From positions 1 through 39,683 of the forward strand of contig JAFVAR010000043.1 in the NCBI GenBank assembly GCA_017480425.1: 39,683 bases of DNA, written 5' to 3'. Positions within the stretch are counted from its first letter, which is position 1. The number at the start of each line of letters is the position of its first letter. A program made the translations under genes and the position numbers. This document shows, piece after piece, positions 26,065 to 33,829 of this stretch. Under the pieces are notes generated by a model. It was not told where the DNA came from and did not search any database. It worked only from the letters and a program-made list of their open reading frames with translations. The DNA comes from a bacterium (lineage in GTDB: Bacteria > Cyanobacteriota > Vampirovibrionia > Gastranaerophilales > Gastranaerophilaceae).

Positions 26065-26886
26065 ATGCAAATACAAACTACTCAACATAACAATAATTTT
26101 AAATCAGGCTTAAACAAAAGTATATTAGCCGATGAGCTGACTGTAAATACAAAGAAACTACAACGCAGAATTGAACAGAAGTATAGAGTCGACGCTTATT
26201 TAGGCAATAACTCTGGAATTGCGGTTTGTCTTAAAAATGCTCTGACTATTTTCAATGAACTTTCTAAAAAAGCAGATGCGCAATTTTTTAAGATTGATTT
26301 TCCAAGTTTTAGCGTCTTTGATGATAATTCTTTGTTAATTGGAACACTAAAACATGGATTTTGTATTCCGGAGAGTCAGTTAGTTATAAAAGGTAAAAAA
26401 ATATATAAAACAGGTTCAATATTTCAGCATAAAATTCGTAATTTGGAAGAATGGAATAGTTGTATTGAAGATGATTATGCAAAGGGAATAAGAAGTTCAA
26501 ATCATTTTTTATCAGAAACAATTCATGAGATTTTGCATTCTATTTATTTAAGATTCATATATACTAAATATGGTTATAACGGTTTTTGCCATTATACAAG
26601 AGAAAAATATAAAACCGGAGAAATAATAGATGGGTCAACAATATTACAGCAATTAGAAACTAAAAGTTTTTCAAAATCAGAAAATGATATAATTCAGCAT
26701 AACATTGGAAAATATGCAACCGGAAATCATAATCAGTATCATGAAGTTTTTGCTGAGACTTTTACAAAGCTCATATGTAATTGTCTTGATATAAATACAA
26801 ATGAGATTATAAAAAATCCGTTTTGTGAAATAAAACGTTATCCAAAAGAATTTTTACAAATTTTAAAAAAAGTTTTAACAGTATAG
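26065..26886 (+). CDS. Putative zinc metallopeptidase with toxin-like motif layout
   Basis: A 273-aa protein with the HExxH zinc motif HEILH (154-158) and a downstream glutamate region YHEVFAETF (225-233, preceded by YATGNHNQ). The order HExxH ... ATxNxxExFAEAF is typical of metallopeptidase domains found in bacterial toxins and secreted effectors. There is no signal peptide. The N-terminus MQIQTTQHNNNFKSG is like that of the 374-aa neighbour and could be a shared targeting tag. No Shine-Dalgarno is seen. It is monocistronic and divergent from the 98-aa gene. The substrate is unknown; the peptidase call rests on the motifs alone. Confidence 0.6.
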   Translation: MQIQTTQHNNNFKSGLNKSILADELTVNTKKLQRRIEQKYRVDAYLGNNSGIAVCLKNALTIFNELSKKADAQFFKIDFPSFSVFDDNSLLIGTLKHGFCIPESQLVIKGKKIYKTGSIFQHKIRNLEEWNSCIEDDYAKGIRSSNHFLSETIHEILHSIYLRFIYTKYGYNGFCHYTREKYKTGEIIDGSTILQQLETKSFSKSENDIIQHNIGKYATGNHNQYHEVFAETFTKLICNCLDINTNEIIKNPFCEIKRYPKEFLQILKKVLTV

Positions 26887-26904
26887 CATTAAGAATTTGT
26901 AAAA

Positions 26905-27351
26905 TCATTTTCTGAATTTACGTAAACATGTGATAAGGATTGTTGTAAGACCAACCCCGCAAAAAATCTTAAAAAAAAGTTTACGATTGAATCCATGTTC
27001 ATTACCTCCGGAATCTTCTTCTTTTTTCATTTGTTTTTTTATATCAAACTTATCTTCCATCCCGTTAATATCGGGTAATATTTCCATCCCTGAACTTTGT
27101 CTGGTATTAATTGTGCTTACATAGATATCGTTGTTAATATTTTTAACACGTTTATTTGCATCAATATCAGAAAACAATGCTATTTTGGGCAAATTAGGCG
27201 GAGCCTCCGCTGCAATAAATTTGGTCGGAGAAACTTTCATATTTGATGAAGTATGCGCATCAAGATTTGAACCGTCTTGAGATTGGCTATAGTTCTGATT
27301 TAACGGTTGTTGCATATATAAATTACTGTAATTTGTTCCTATTTCTGACAT
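26905..27351 (-). CDS. Unknown 148-aa protein with C-terminal membrane anchor
   Basis: Polar Asn/Gln/Ser-rich N-terminus (MSEIGTNYSNLYMQQPLNQN), a middle with Pro and acidic stretches, and a single C-terminal hydrophobic helix (FFKIFCGVGLTTILITCL) followed by RKFRK, as in tail-anchored proteins. ATG 27351 lies one base after the stop of the GNAT-like gene and is probably translated by coupling; an earlier ATG at 27369 would overlap it. The function is unknown. Confidence 0.6.
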   Translation of the reverse strand: MSEIGTNYSNLYMQQPLNQNYSQSQDGSNLDAHTSSNMKVSPTKFIAAEAPPNLPKIALFSDIDANKRVKNINNDIYVSTINTRQSSGMEILPDINGMEDKFDIKKQMKKEEDSGGNEHGFNRKLFFKIFCGVGLTTILITCLRKFRK

Positions 27352-27352
27352 G

Positions 27353-27997
27353 TTAGAACAGTTCTCCATACCTTAAGAGTTTTTGCAGCCTGTTTTTAGG
27401 CAAATACATCATTCCGATTTGCGCAGGAATATCAGGTGTATTATTTTTTAAACACTCGTCCATAAACTCATTTGCTGAAGGATTTGTAAATCTGAACCCA
27501 AGTTTATAAAAGAACATTGCCGGTGAAGCATCTTTGATAATCGGAGCTGAAAAAGTCACAATACGTCCATCTGTTTTTTTATCAAACATAGCTTTCTCTG
27601 CAAGTGCTTTCACCGCATCAGTTCCCAGCCCTCTACCGGGCTTCGGCGACTGAATATAGTCAATTATATAACAGTTTTTCAAATATTTTATTTTCCGTTT
27701 AACAGGTGGTGCAAGAATATTTCCGCTTGCAAAGAAATTTGCAGAGTTGCCTCCTCTGCCTCCTCCGGAGTCTTTTATTTCTTCTTCCACTATATCAACA
27801 TAATCATCTTCGATTTCGCCAGGAATAATTATATTATCTCCACGCTTAATCTTTTTTACACGTATTGTAGCTTTCTCTTTAACCAGAGGAGTTTTGAAAC
27901 CCAGAATGGGCGGCATCGACATGCTCGTCAGTGACGGGGTTGACTTTGCCACCGCAATCTGTGGACGCACGTCCATAGTTGTGATGTTATTAATCAT
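27353..27997 (-). CDS. GNAT-like acetyltransferase-fold protein
   Basis: A 214-aa protein. Residues about 105-195 look like a GNAT core: a beta strand (CYIIDYIQS), the acetyl-CoA loop PGRGLGTDAVKALAEKA, a strand (GRIVTFSA) and FFYKLGFRF, the common closing strand. The N-terminal ~90 residues are different, with a Gly-rich patch (DSGGGRGGNSANF). AGGTAGG lies before the ATG. The 148-aa membrane-anchored protein is translated from the same message. The acceptor is unknown. Confidence 0.68.
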   Translation of the reverse strand: MINNITTMDVRPQIAVAKSTPSLTSMSMPPILGFKTPLVKEKATIRVKKIKRGDNIIIPGEIEDDYVDIVEEEIKDSGGGRGGNSANFFASGNILAPPVKRKIKYLKNCYIIDYIQSPKPGRGLGTDAVKALAEKAMFDKKTDGRIVTFSAPIIKDASPAMFFYKLGFRFTNPSANEFMDECLKNNTPDIPAQIGMMYLPKNRLQKLLRYGELF

Positions 27998-28164
27998 ACC
28001 TACCTAACCTATATTTATCTAACCTTACTTATATAAAGTATTTCTTTTCAAAAAAATTGCCAGTTTTATAAAAAATTGTAAACTTTTGTTACATAATAAA
28101 GATGTAGAAAAGAAAAAAATCAGGTGTAGAATGACACATGACTTCATTTAAAAACATACACAGT

Positions 28165-28199
28165 AGTTTGCAGGAAAAATTAAAATTTTTCTGCAAACT
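28165..28199. other. Long hairpin in the leader of the Cys-rich small gene
   Basis: AGTTTGCAG (28165-28173) pairs with CTGCAAACT (28191-28199), and the inner A/T arms pair as well with one bulge. It lies in a 295-bp gap (27998-28292) that has no gene. It may be a terminator or an RNA leader element; a smaller hairpin (ATGAGG/CCTCAT, 28253-28274) sits right before the next ribosome site. Confidence 0.55.
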
Positions 28200-28292
28200 T
28201 AAATCATTTATATGTATGATGTCGTATTTAAATTAATGTTTTATTCTGTTAAATGAGGGATGGTGTAACCTCATCTTGGAAGGGGAAAATAT

Positions 28293-28496
28293 ATGTTTAA
28301 TACAGCATTGAAGCTTGAACCGGCAGAAATTTCGACTTCGATAACAAAAAATTGGACCGAACAAGCTATAGAATGTTACAAGCTTAATGGCAATTGTGCA
28401 GAGTGTTCAATACATAAAGCGCATTATTCTTTTAATTGCCAAATGCCACGTGTGGTTGAAATATTAAAACTCCTTAACGGAGAACCGAAAGAATAA
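28293..28496 (+). CDS. Unknown 67-aa cysteine-motif protein
   Basis: A small protein with WTEQAIECYKLNGNCAECSIHKAHYSFNCQM, split here as WTEQAIECYKLNGNC then AECSIHKAHYSFNCQM, holding four cysteines in C-x6-C-x2-C-x9-C order plus His, a likely metal site. The C-terminus (RVVEILKLLNGEPKE) is a short helix. GGAAGGGG precedes the ATG. The long leader with two hairpins suggests RNA-level control. No family identified with confidence. Confidence 0.75.
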   Translation: MFNTALKLEPAEISTSITKNWTEQAIECYKLNGNCAECSIHKAHYSFNCQMPRVVEILKLLNGEPKE

Positions 28497-28512
28497 TCTG
28501 TGAAACATTTTT

Positions 28513-29127
28513 TTATATAAAGATATTTCCTATCTTTTCTAAAGAAATTACATCATTGAATTCTTTGCGTGTTTTGTTTGTTTTGACAGGAGCTGCATCA
28601 TAGCCTAGCGTTATTATGGCGGAAAGAATTTGTTTGTCATTCAAATTTAATTTTTCTTTTACAGTTTTATAAATTTCTTCATTTGTTCCCGTAATCTCGT
28701 TTCCCATAGCTCCAATTATACAAGAACTGATTCCTAAAGATTCCGCTTCAAGCATCATATAAGAAATCGGATAAATTACTTGTTCTAAAGAGCGTATTAA
28801 AATTCCATCGTTTCCTTGCATTGCAGGATTTACTGCAGGGTTGTTAATTTCCGTAATTTTTGCTTGTTCCCATGCTAATTTATCTGCAACACATACAATT
28901 AGAACGTCAGCATTTTTCACATGTACCTGACCCAAAGCAAGTTCGCTGAGTAAGTTTTTATTCTCTTGTGATTTAATTAATATAAATTTCCAAGATTGCA
29001 CGTTCATCCAAGACGGAGCCAATCTACCCGCTTCAAGAATCCTTTTTAAATCATCATCGGAAATATGTTTATCTGAATATTTACGAACACTTTTTCTTGA
29101 TTTGATTAAATCTAATATATCCGACAT
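28513..29127 (-). CDS. Nitroreductase-family FMN oxidoreductase
   Basis: A 204-aa nitroreductase. The N-terminal SRKSVRKYSDKHISDDDL and RLAPSWMNVQSWKFILI form the FMN-binding start; QVIYPISYMMLEAESLGISSC and the GYD turn (ITLGYDAAP) complete the fold. The family uses NAD(P)H to reduce quinones, nitro compounds or related acceptors; this member's substrate is unknown. It is convergent with the Cys-motif gene and follows the LCP gene after 36 bp. Confidence 0.9.
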   Translation of the reverse strand: MSDILDLIKSRKSVRKYSDKHISDDDLKRILEAGRLAPSWMNVQSWKFILIKSQENKNLLSELALGQVHVKNADVLIVCVADKLAWEQAKITEINNPAVNPAMQGNDGILIRSLEQVIYPISYMMLEAESLGISSCIIGAMGNEITGTNEEIYKTVKEKLNLNDKQILSAIITLGYDAAPVKTNKTRKEFNDVISLEKIGNIFI

Positions 29128-29163
29128 AACTTGCTCCTTATTTTGTAATTGTATTACTAATAT

Positions 29164-30465
29164 TTAGCCTTCAGCAATAACAATAGTGAAGTCACTGCCT
29201 ACAGAATAATTTTCAGTTGGGTCATATATAAATTGCATTTTGTTTAATTCAGGTACTTTTTTCTGCAACCAATTATAAAAGTCTACAGAAACTTCATTTT
29301 TGTTTGCAACAAATCTTGAATGAGAAAGATGGGTAATCTTTAGCATATTAACTTCATATCCGAGTTCATTGAGTTGAACTTTTATTGCTTCCGCTTGAGG
29401 TTCTTTAAGAGGCGAATACATTATACCGGCCTTGAATTTTGTTACGTCAACTTCCTGCTTTTCACGATATATCATCCTGTCAATCACTTCTTGCGTCTTA
29501 TGCGGATCCAGAATCCAATAACTTATGTATCCTTTTTGATTTGGTGCACCGGGGAGTGTAGCAATTTCTATTTTATTTTCGTCTACGCTACGGGCAAATG
29601 CAGCATATTGAGAAAGTTCATAAAAACTCATATCGGTTTTTACGTAGGTACTGAAAATATTTAAGACTTCAGGGATTTTTGTTATAATTTGCGGAGAATG
29701 AAGTTTTTCAAATAAACTTCTTATAAACCACTGTTGACGTTGAGTTCTTCCGATATCCCCCAACCCGTCTTTTCTGTATCTTAAATAACCAACAGCTTGT
29801 TTTCCGTTCAACAGGTTTTCACCCTTTTTTAAATCAATATGTAAGTGACCTGCCCAATCGTGATATTTCATTGGCTTTTCAACATAAATAGGAATACCGC
29901 CCAAAGCATCAACAACTTTTTCTACAGCTTCATCATGTATAATAATATATTTATCAATTCGTATGCCGAAAGTTTCTTTTAAAGTCTTCTTAACAAGATT
30001 GATTCCGCCTATTGCGTGGGCAGAATTTATTTTTTGAACACCTTTGTTATCAGGTAAATACACTTTACTGTCTCTGGGGATTGAGATTGCTTTTACGGTA
30101 TGAGTTTTATGGTCAATATTAACTACCATAATTGTATCAGAGCGAGTTCCTTCCCATAGTGAAGTGCCTTCACCGTTAGAATCGACACCAAGAAGTAAAA
30201 TATTTTGTCTGCGGGGTGAAAATGGAACTTGAAAATCGTTCTTTTTCGCAGCTTTAAAAATACCGTTTTCAGATTGAACTTGATTGATTTTATTAAGTAT
30301 AGAACTGTTTTCAACAATAATAACGCAAATGATAACGGCGCATAAAATTGCAAAAACAACTGTAAATAGGAGTTTTGCAAAATTTGATGTCCCTTGGCGT
30401 TCTTGTCGTATTTGATTTAAAAACGCTCTATATTCTTCTTGTTGATTATTATTCGCAATTTTCAT
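29164..30465 (-). CDS. LytR-CpsA-Psr (LCP) family protein with LytR_C domain
   Basis: A 433-aa membrane-anchored protein. One helix lies near residues 28-50, then a short extracytoplasmic linker. The LCP domain (about 88-290) has LLLGVDSNG, GTRSDTIMVVNID and ISIPRDSKVYL, with the conserved Asp and Arg residues that bind pyrophosphate lipids. A LytR_C domain (about 340-430) follows. The family transfers glycans from lipid carriers to peptidoglycan or other cell-wall acceptors, which fits a cyanobacterium-related envelope. A good promoter is at 30488-30516. Confidence 0.92.
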   Translation of the reverse strand: MKIANNNQQEEYRAFLNQIRQERQGTSNFAKLLFTVVFAILCAVIICVIIVENSSILNKINQVQSENGIFKAAKKNDFQVPFSPRRQNILLLGVDSNGEGTSLWEGTRSDTIMVVNIDHKTHTVKAISIPRDSKVYLPDNKGVQKINSAHAIGGINLVKKTLKETFGIRIDKYIIIHDEAVEKVVDALGGIPIYVEKPMKYHDWAGHLHIDLKKGENLLNGKQAVGYLRYRKDGLGDIGRTQRQQWFIRSLFEKLHSPQIITKIPEVLNIFSTYVKTDMSFYELSQYAAFARSVDENKIEIATLPGAPNQKGYISYWILDPHKTQEVIDRMIYREKQEVDVTKFKAGIMYSPLKEPQAEAIKVQLNELGYEVNMLKITHLSHSRFVANKNEVSVDFYNWLQKKVPELNKMQFIYDPTENYSVGSDFTIVIAEG

Positions 30466-30487
30466 TGAATTATCTCTCTTAATGAAA

Positions 30488-30516
30488 ATTATATTTTAAC
30501 CAAAAGGGTAAATCAA
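30488..30516 (-). promoter_or_regulatory. Sigma-70-type promoter of the LCP gene
   Basis: On the minus strand TTGATT (30511-30516), 17-bp spacer, TATAAT (30488-30493), with a short leader to the ATG at 30465. Confidence 0.8.
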
Positions 30517-30547
30517 GTTGAGATTTTATGAAGTTAAATTTTTTATC

Positions 30548-30575
30548 TTGTTATTAAAATTTGATAAGCTAAAAT
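30548..30575 (+). promoter_or_regulatory. Promoter with leaderless layout before the GT9 gene
   Basis: TTGTTA (30548-30553), 16-bp spacer, TAAAAT (30570-30575). The ATG begins at 30582, six bases beyond the -10, with no room for a Shine-Dalgarno. Confidence 0.6.
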
Positions 30576-30581
30576 TATTTT

Positions 30582-31565
30582 ATGAAGAAGATATTATTTA
30601 TAAATTTTGGCGGATTGGGTGATGAAATTTTATTTTTGCCTTCAATAATTTCTGTAAAAAAAGAGTTTCCAAATTCTGAAATCACTTTGGCACTTGAACC
30701 GAGGAGTAAAGGAATTGTTTCTTTGACAAATATTATTGATAAAACTCTTTTTGCTGATATTAAAGGTAAGAATAAATATTTTGAGCTTTTTAAGCTTTTG
30801 ATAAAGATTTGGCGAGGAAAGTTTGATATTGTTATATCTTCAGGCTCTAACAAATTTATTTCTTTATTTTTGTTTTTAACTTTTATAAGAAAGAGAATAG
30901 GATATAATTCAGGAAAAATAAGCGAACTTTTATTGACAGATGCTGTTAAATTGAATAAAAATCAATATGCTGCAAAAATGTATCACGATTTAGTCAAATG
31001 TATAACTAAAAATGAGACAAAGCTGCCGCAAATTGATGTTGTCCGAAAAGAGACAGAGAAAGATACTGTTCTTATTCATCCCGGAGTTAGTCTTTTAAGC
31101 GTTAAAAAAGGAATTATTAAAACTATTCCTGCATATGTTTGGGCAGAAGTTACAGAAAAGCTCGCAGATAAAGGTAAAAAAGTTATTCTGGCAGGCGGTC
31201 CGGATGACAGAGAAACAATTGATACAATTGTAAAAACTGTTCCTGAAAGCAAATATTTGAATTATTTCGGTAAAACAAAGAGCCTAAAAGAATTAGCAGA
31301 ACTTATTTCAAGTGCAGAAGTTTTCTTGTGCTCGGATTCTGCTCCGCTTCATGTTGGGGTTGCTCTCGGAGTTAAAACATTTGTTATTTTCGGTTCAACG
31401 GACGATAAGAAATTAATTCCGCAAAACGATAATGTTATCCCCATAAAAGCAAATTGTTCTTGTCCTCTTCAACCTTGTTTGTGGGAGAGAAGGCAAACGA
31501 CTTGTGAATCATTAGATTGTTTGAAAATCTCTTCAGATGAAATTGTAAACAAGATTTTAAACTGA
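30582..31565 (+). CDS. Glycosyltransferase family 9 (LPS heptosyltransferase-type)
   Basis: A 327-aa GT-B enzyme. The N-terminus KKILFINFGGLGDEILFLPSI and the C-terminal nucleotide-sugar site CSDSAPLHVGVALGVKTFVIFGSTD are diagnostic of GT9, whose known members add ADP-heptose to LPS core. A cysteine-rich end (CSCPLQPCLWERRQTTCESLDCL) is also common in this family. The ATG seems to be at the transcript start. The gene supports an LPS-bearing outer membrane; the actual sugar is unknown. Confidence 0.9.
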   Translation: MKKILFINFGGLGDEILFLPSIISVKKEFPNSEITLALEPRSKGIVSLTNIIDKTLFADIKGKNKYFELFKLLIKIWRGKFDIVISSGSNKFISLFLFLTFIRKRIGYNSGKISELLLTDAVKLNKNQYAAKMYHDLVKCITKNETKLPQIDVVRKETEKDTVLIHPGVSLLSVKKGIIKTIPAYVWAEVTEKLADKGKKVILAGGPDDRETIDTIVKTVPESKYLNYFGKTKSLKELAELISSAEVFLCSDSAPLHVGVALGVKTFVIFGSTDDKKLIPQNDNVIPIKANCSCPLQPCLWERRQTTCESLDCLKISSDEIVNKILN

Positions 31566-31617
31566 TTTTTTTTAATAAAAATTTATGCTAAAATAATTAA
31601 AAACATAAGAGGTAACA

Positions 31618-32187
31618 ATGGCAAAAGGTTTAGAATTTGATCCGGGTTTTGGACCCCATATAATGGCATTTCAGGGAACTGTAGAATATTTGTATGCTGA
31701 TATTAACAGATTTAAAAATTTTTCACAGAGAAAGACAAAATTTTTGCAATATCATAAAAAAATTCTGGAAGTTTTTAATAACAATCTCGGTTTTTACATC
31801 GGTTGTTTGATGTGGGCAGCATATATTAAAACTCAAGATGAACAAAAAATACTTCATAACCATTGTTTTGGCGATAAGTATGACGAAGAAAAAAATACAT
31901 TAGAAACTGATTTTATGATAAAGTTTGTTGAACTTTTCCCGAGGGATATGAAATACTTTTTAAATGAAACTTTTGAGTTTCCTTCTTATGTTATGAATTT
32001 ACTGACATTATATAAAGAATTTCTAACTATTAATAAGGGTTTTGTTGAAACTAAAAACAATACTGACATAAAACTTCCCGAAAAAATAAAAACAAAAGAA
32101 GCGGAAAGTTTTAAAACAAAAATTGATGATATAATAAAATCAAAAGATTTGTCAAAATTTATAGAAATAAAAGAACTTATAATATAA
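31618..32187 (+). CDS. Unknown 189-aa protein
   Basis: A soluble, mainly helical protein, rich in Phe/Tyr/Lys, with a short Pro/Gly start (MAKGLEFDPGFGPHIM) and a Lys/Asp-rich helical end. No signal peptide or motif is recognised. AAGAGG precedes the ATG. It sits 52 bp after the GT9 gene and 22 bp before the TolC-like gene and may belong to one operon with them. Confidence 0.75.
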   Translation: MAKGLEFDPGFGPHIMAFQGTVEYLYADINRFKNFSQRKTKFLQYHKKILEVFNNNLGFYIGCLMWAAYIKTQDEQKILHNHCFGDKYDEEKNTLETDFMIKFVELFPRDMKYFLNETFEFPSYVMNLLTLYKEFLTINKGFVETKNNTDIKLPEKIKTKEAESFKTKIDDIIKSKDLSKFIEIKELII

Positions 32188-32209
32188 ATAAATTTAAGGT
32201 AAAGTATGT

Positions 32210-33703
32210 ATGAAAAGAATAGCAATCGTTACCCTAATAGCAGCCGGAATATTATTTAGCAGCGCAAATATTGAGTGTTTGGCGCATGACCATGATGCAG
32301 AACACGCTGAACTTTTTAAAACAGTTGTTGTAAAGGATGGTACAAATCTTGATATAACAGAGTGTGTTGCACTTGCATTCAGAAACAGTCCCAAAATTAA
32401 ACGTAAAAAATATGAACTTGATATTGCGAAAAGTAATGTAGGGATTGCCAAATCTGCATTTTTTCCTGTTATAGGAGCCAAAGTCGGATTCTATAATCAA
32501 ACAAATTCTAATAAAAAAGTTTATGGCAGAGAATATAGAGAGCTTCCGAATGTAGCAGCAACCGTAAATCAGCTGGTCTGGGATTTTGGTAAATCAATTG
32601 CAAATATTAAAATGGAAGAATTCTATAAAATCGGTGCAGAATATGAATTTATGGATAGTCTTTGCTCAACTCTGTTTGATGTAAAGAAAAAATATTATGA
32701 AGTATTAAAAGCACAGGCAAACGTTGAAATCGCAAAAGACAATGTAGAAATTTGTAAAAAATACCTTGAGAATGCAAAAGGCAAACCTGATAAAACAACT
32801 GCAAAATTTCATCTTAGCAGAGCACTGTTTGAATTAAGTTACAATGAAACATTATTGAAAAATGCAAAAGTTGCACTAAGTAATGCCATGTTTATAGATA
32901 ATGCACCGGAATATAAAATAGTCAATACAAAAACATTTAATTATAATCACGATTATGGTTATAAAGAACAAAAAATTCCTCCTGAATTTACACCCCATAA
33001 TTTTGATTTCACAAAAGATAAAGCAGTAGAAATTGCATATGCAAGCAGTCCTGACTTAAGAGTTTTAGAATCAACTAAAAGTGCGATGGAGCAAGCATTA
33101 AAATATGTAAAAAAAACATATTTCCCCGATTTAACAGCTAATGCAGGCTACGGTTATAATAATTCCACAGAAGCTTCAAACAGCAGTTTCGGTGTTGGTG
33201 TAAATTTAACAGCCGGCGTAAATCTTATGGAGTTAAAACATTCTATCAGAGGTGCGGATGCTCAATTAAAGCTTGCAGATAATGAGATAAAGCTTTTTAA
33301 GAAAGATTTGTATTATGAAATACAGGAAGCATTTAATAATTTAGAGTTTGCTCAAGAGGATGTTCCTTACTCAATGAATACAGCGACTCAGGCAATAGAA
33401 AATTTAAATCTGGTAGAGCAGTTGTATAAATCAGGAGATTTAGATTATGTGGCACTTCAGCAAGCAAGAAAAGATTATATTACAGCTATGCAGAGCTATA
33501 TAACAAGTTTGAATTTTTATAATCAATCACTGATTCAGGTTGAAGAAGCTCTTCATTATCATATAGTAGATATTCACCACAAAACTCAACACGCAATGAT
33601 AAATCACTCAGACGAGCTGATAGAACACCTTAATGAAGCTCTTGACTGTGATGAGAAAGAAACTAGAACAAAAAAACATAAAAAATCGAAAGATAATTTA
33701 TAA
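32210..33703 (+). CDS. TolC-family outer-membrane efflux protein
   Basis: A 497-aa protein with a signal peptide (about 1-28, ending ECLA). The mature N-terminus is His/Asp-rich (HDHDAEHAELF), and the C-terminus is also His-rich (HIVDIHHKTQHAMINHSDELIEH). The two TolC repeats are visible: ALAFRNSPKIKRKKYELDIAKSNV near residue 55 and VEIAYASSPDLRVLES near 275, each followed by long helices. TolC proteins form trimeric outer-membrane channels for type I secretion or efflux. No inner-membrane pump or adaptor gene adjoins it. Metal binding by the His tails is an inference. Confidence 0.9.
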   Translation: MKRIAIVTLIAAGILFSSANIECLAHDHDAEHAELFKTVVVKDGTNLDITECVALAFRNSPKIKRKKYELDIAKSNVGIAKSAFFPVIGAKVGFYNQTNSNKKVYGREYRELPNVAATVNQLVWDFGKSIANIKMEEFYKIGAEYEFMDSLCSTLFDVKKKYYEVLKAQANVEIAKDNVEICKKYLENAKGKPDKTTAKFHLSRALFELSYNETLLKNAKVALSNAMFIDNAPEYKIVNTKTFNYNHDYGYKEQKIPPEFTPHNFDFTKDKAVEIAYASSPDLRVLESTKSAMEQALKYVKKTYFPDLTANAGYGYNNSTEASNSSFGVGVNLTAGVNLMELKHSIRGADAQLKLADNEIKLFKKDLYYEIQEAFNNLEFAQEDVPYSMNTATQAIENLNLVEQLYKSGDLDYVALQQARKDYITAMQSYITSLNFYNQSLIQVEEALHYHIVDIHHKTQHAMINHSDELIEHLNEALDCDEKETRTKKHKKSKDNL

Positions 33704-33735
33704 TATGAAGGTGCGGAAAAATTCTCAAAAATTTG

Positions 33736-33762
33736 TAAATTTTTGTTAATTTTCGTTGTTAA
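33736..33762 (+). promoter_or_regulatory. Degenerate sigma-28-like site (weak)
   Basis: TAAATTTT (33736-33743), 11-bp spacer, GTTGTTAA (33755-33762); 7/8 and 5-6/8 to the FliA pattern. A TTGTAAATTTTTGT tract resembles the ones before the three good sites. It lies about 70 bp before the 471-aa gene. Confidence 0.3.
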
Positions 33763-33829
33763 AATATCAATTTTATTCTTTTCTGAAACTTATATAAAGT
33801 AGGGAATAAGTTAAAAGAGGTAAGATATT

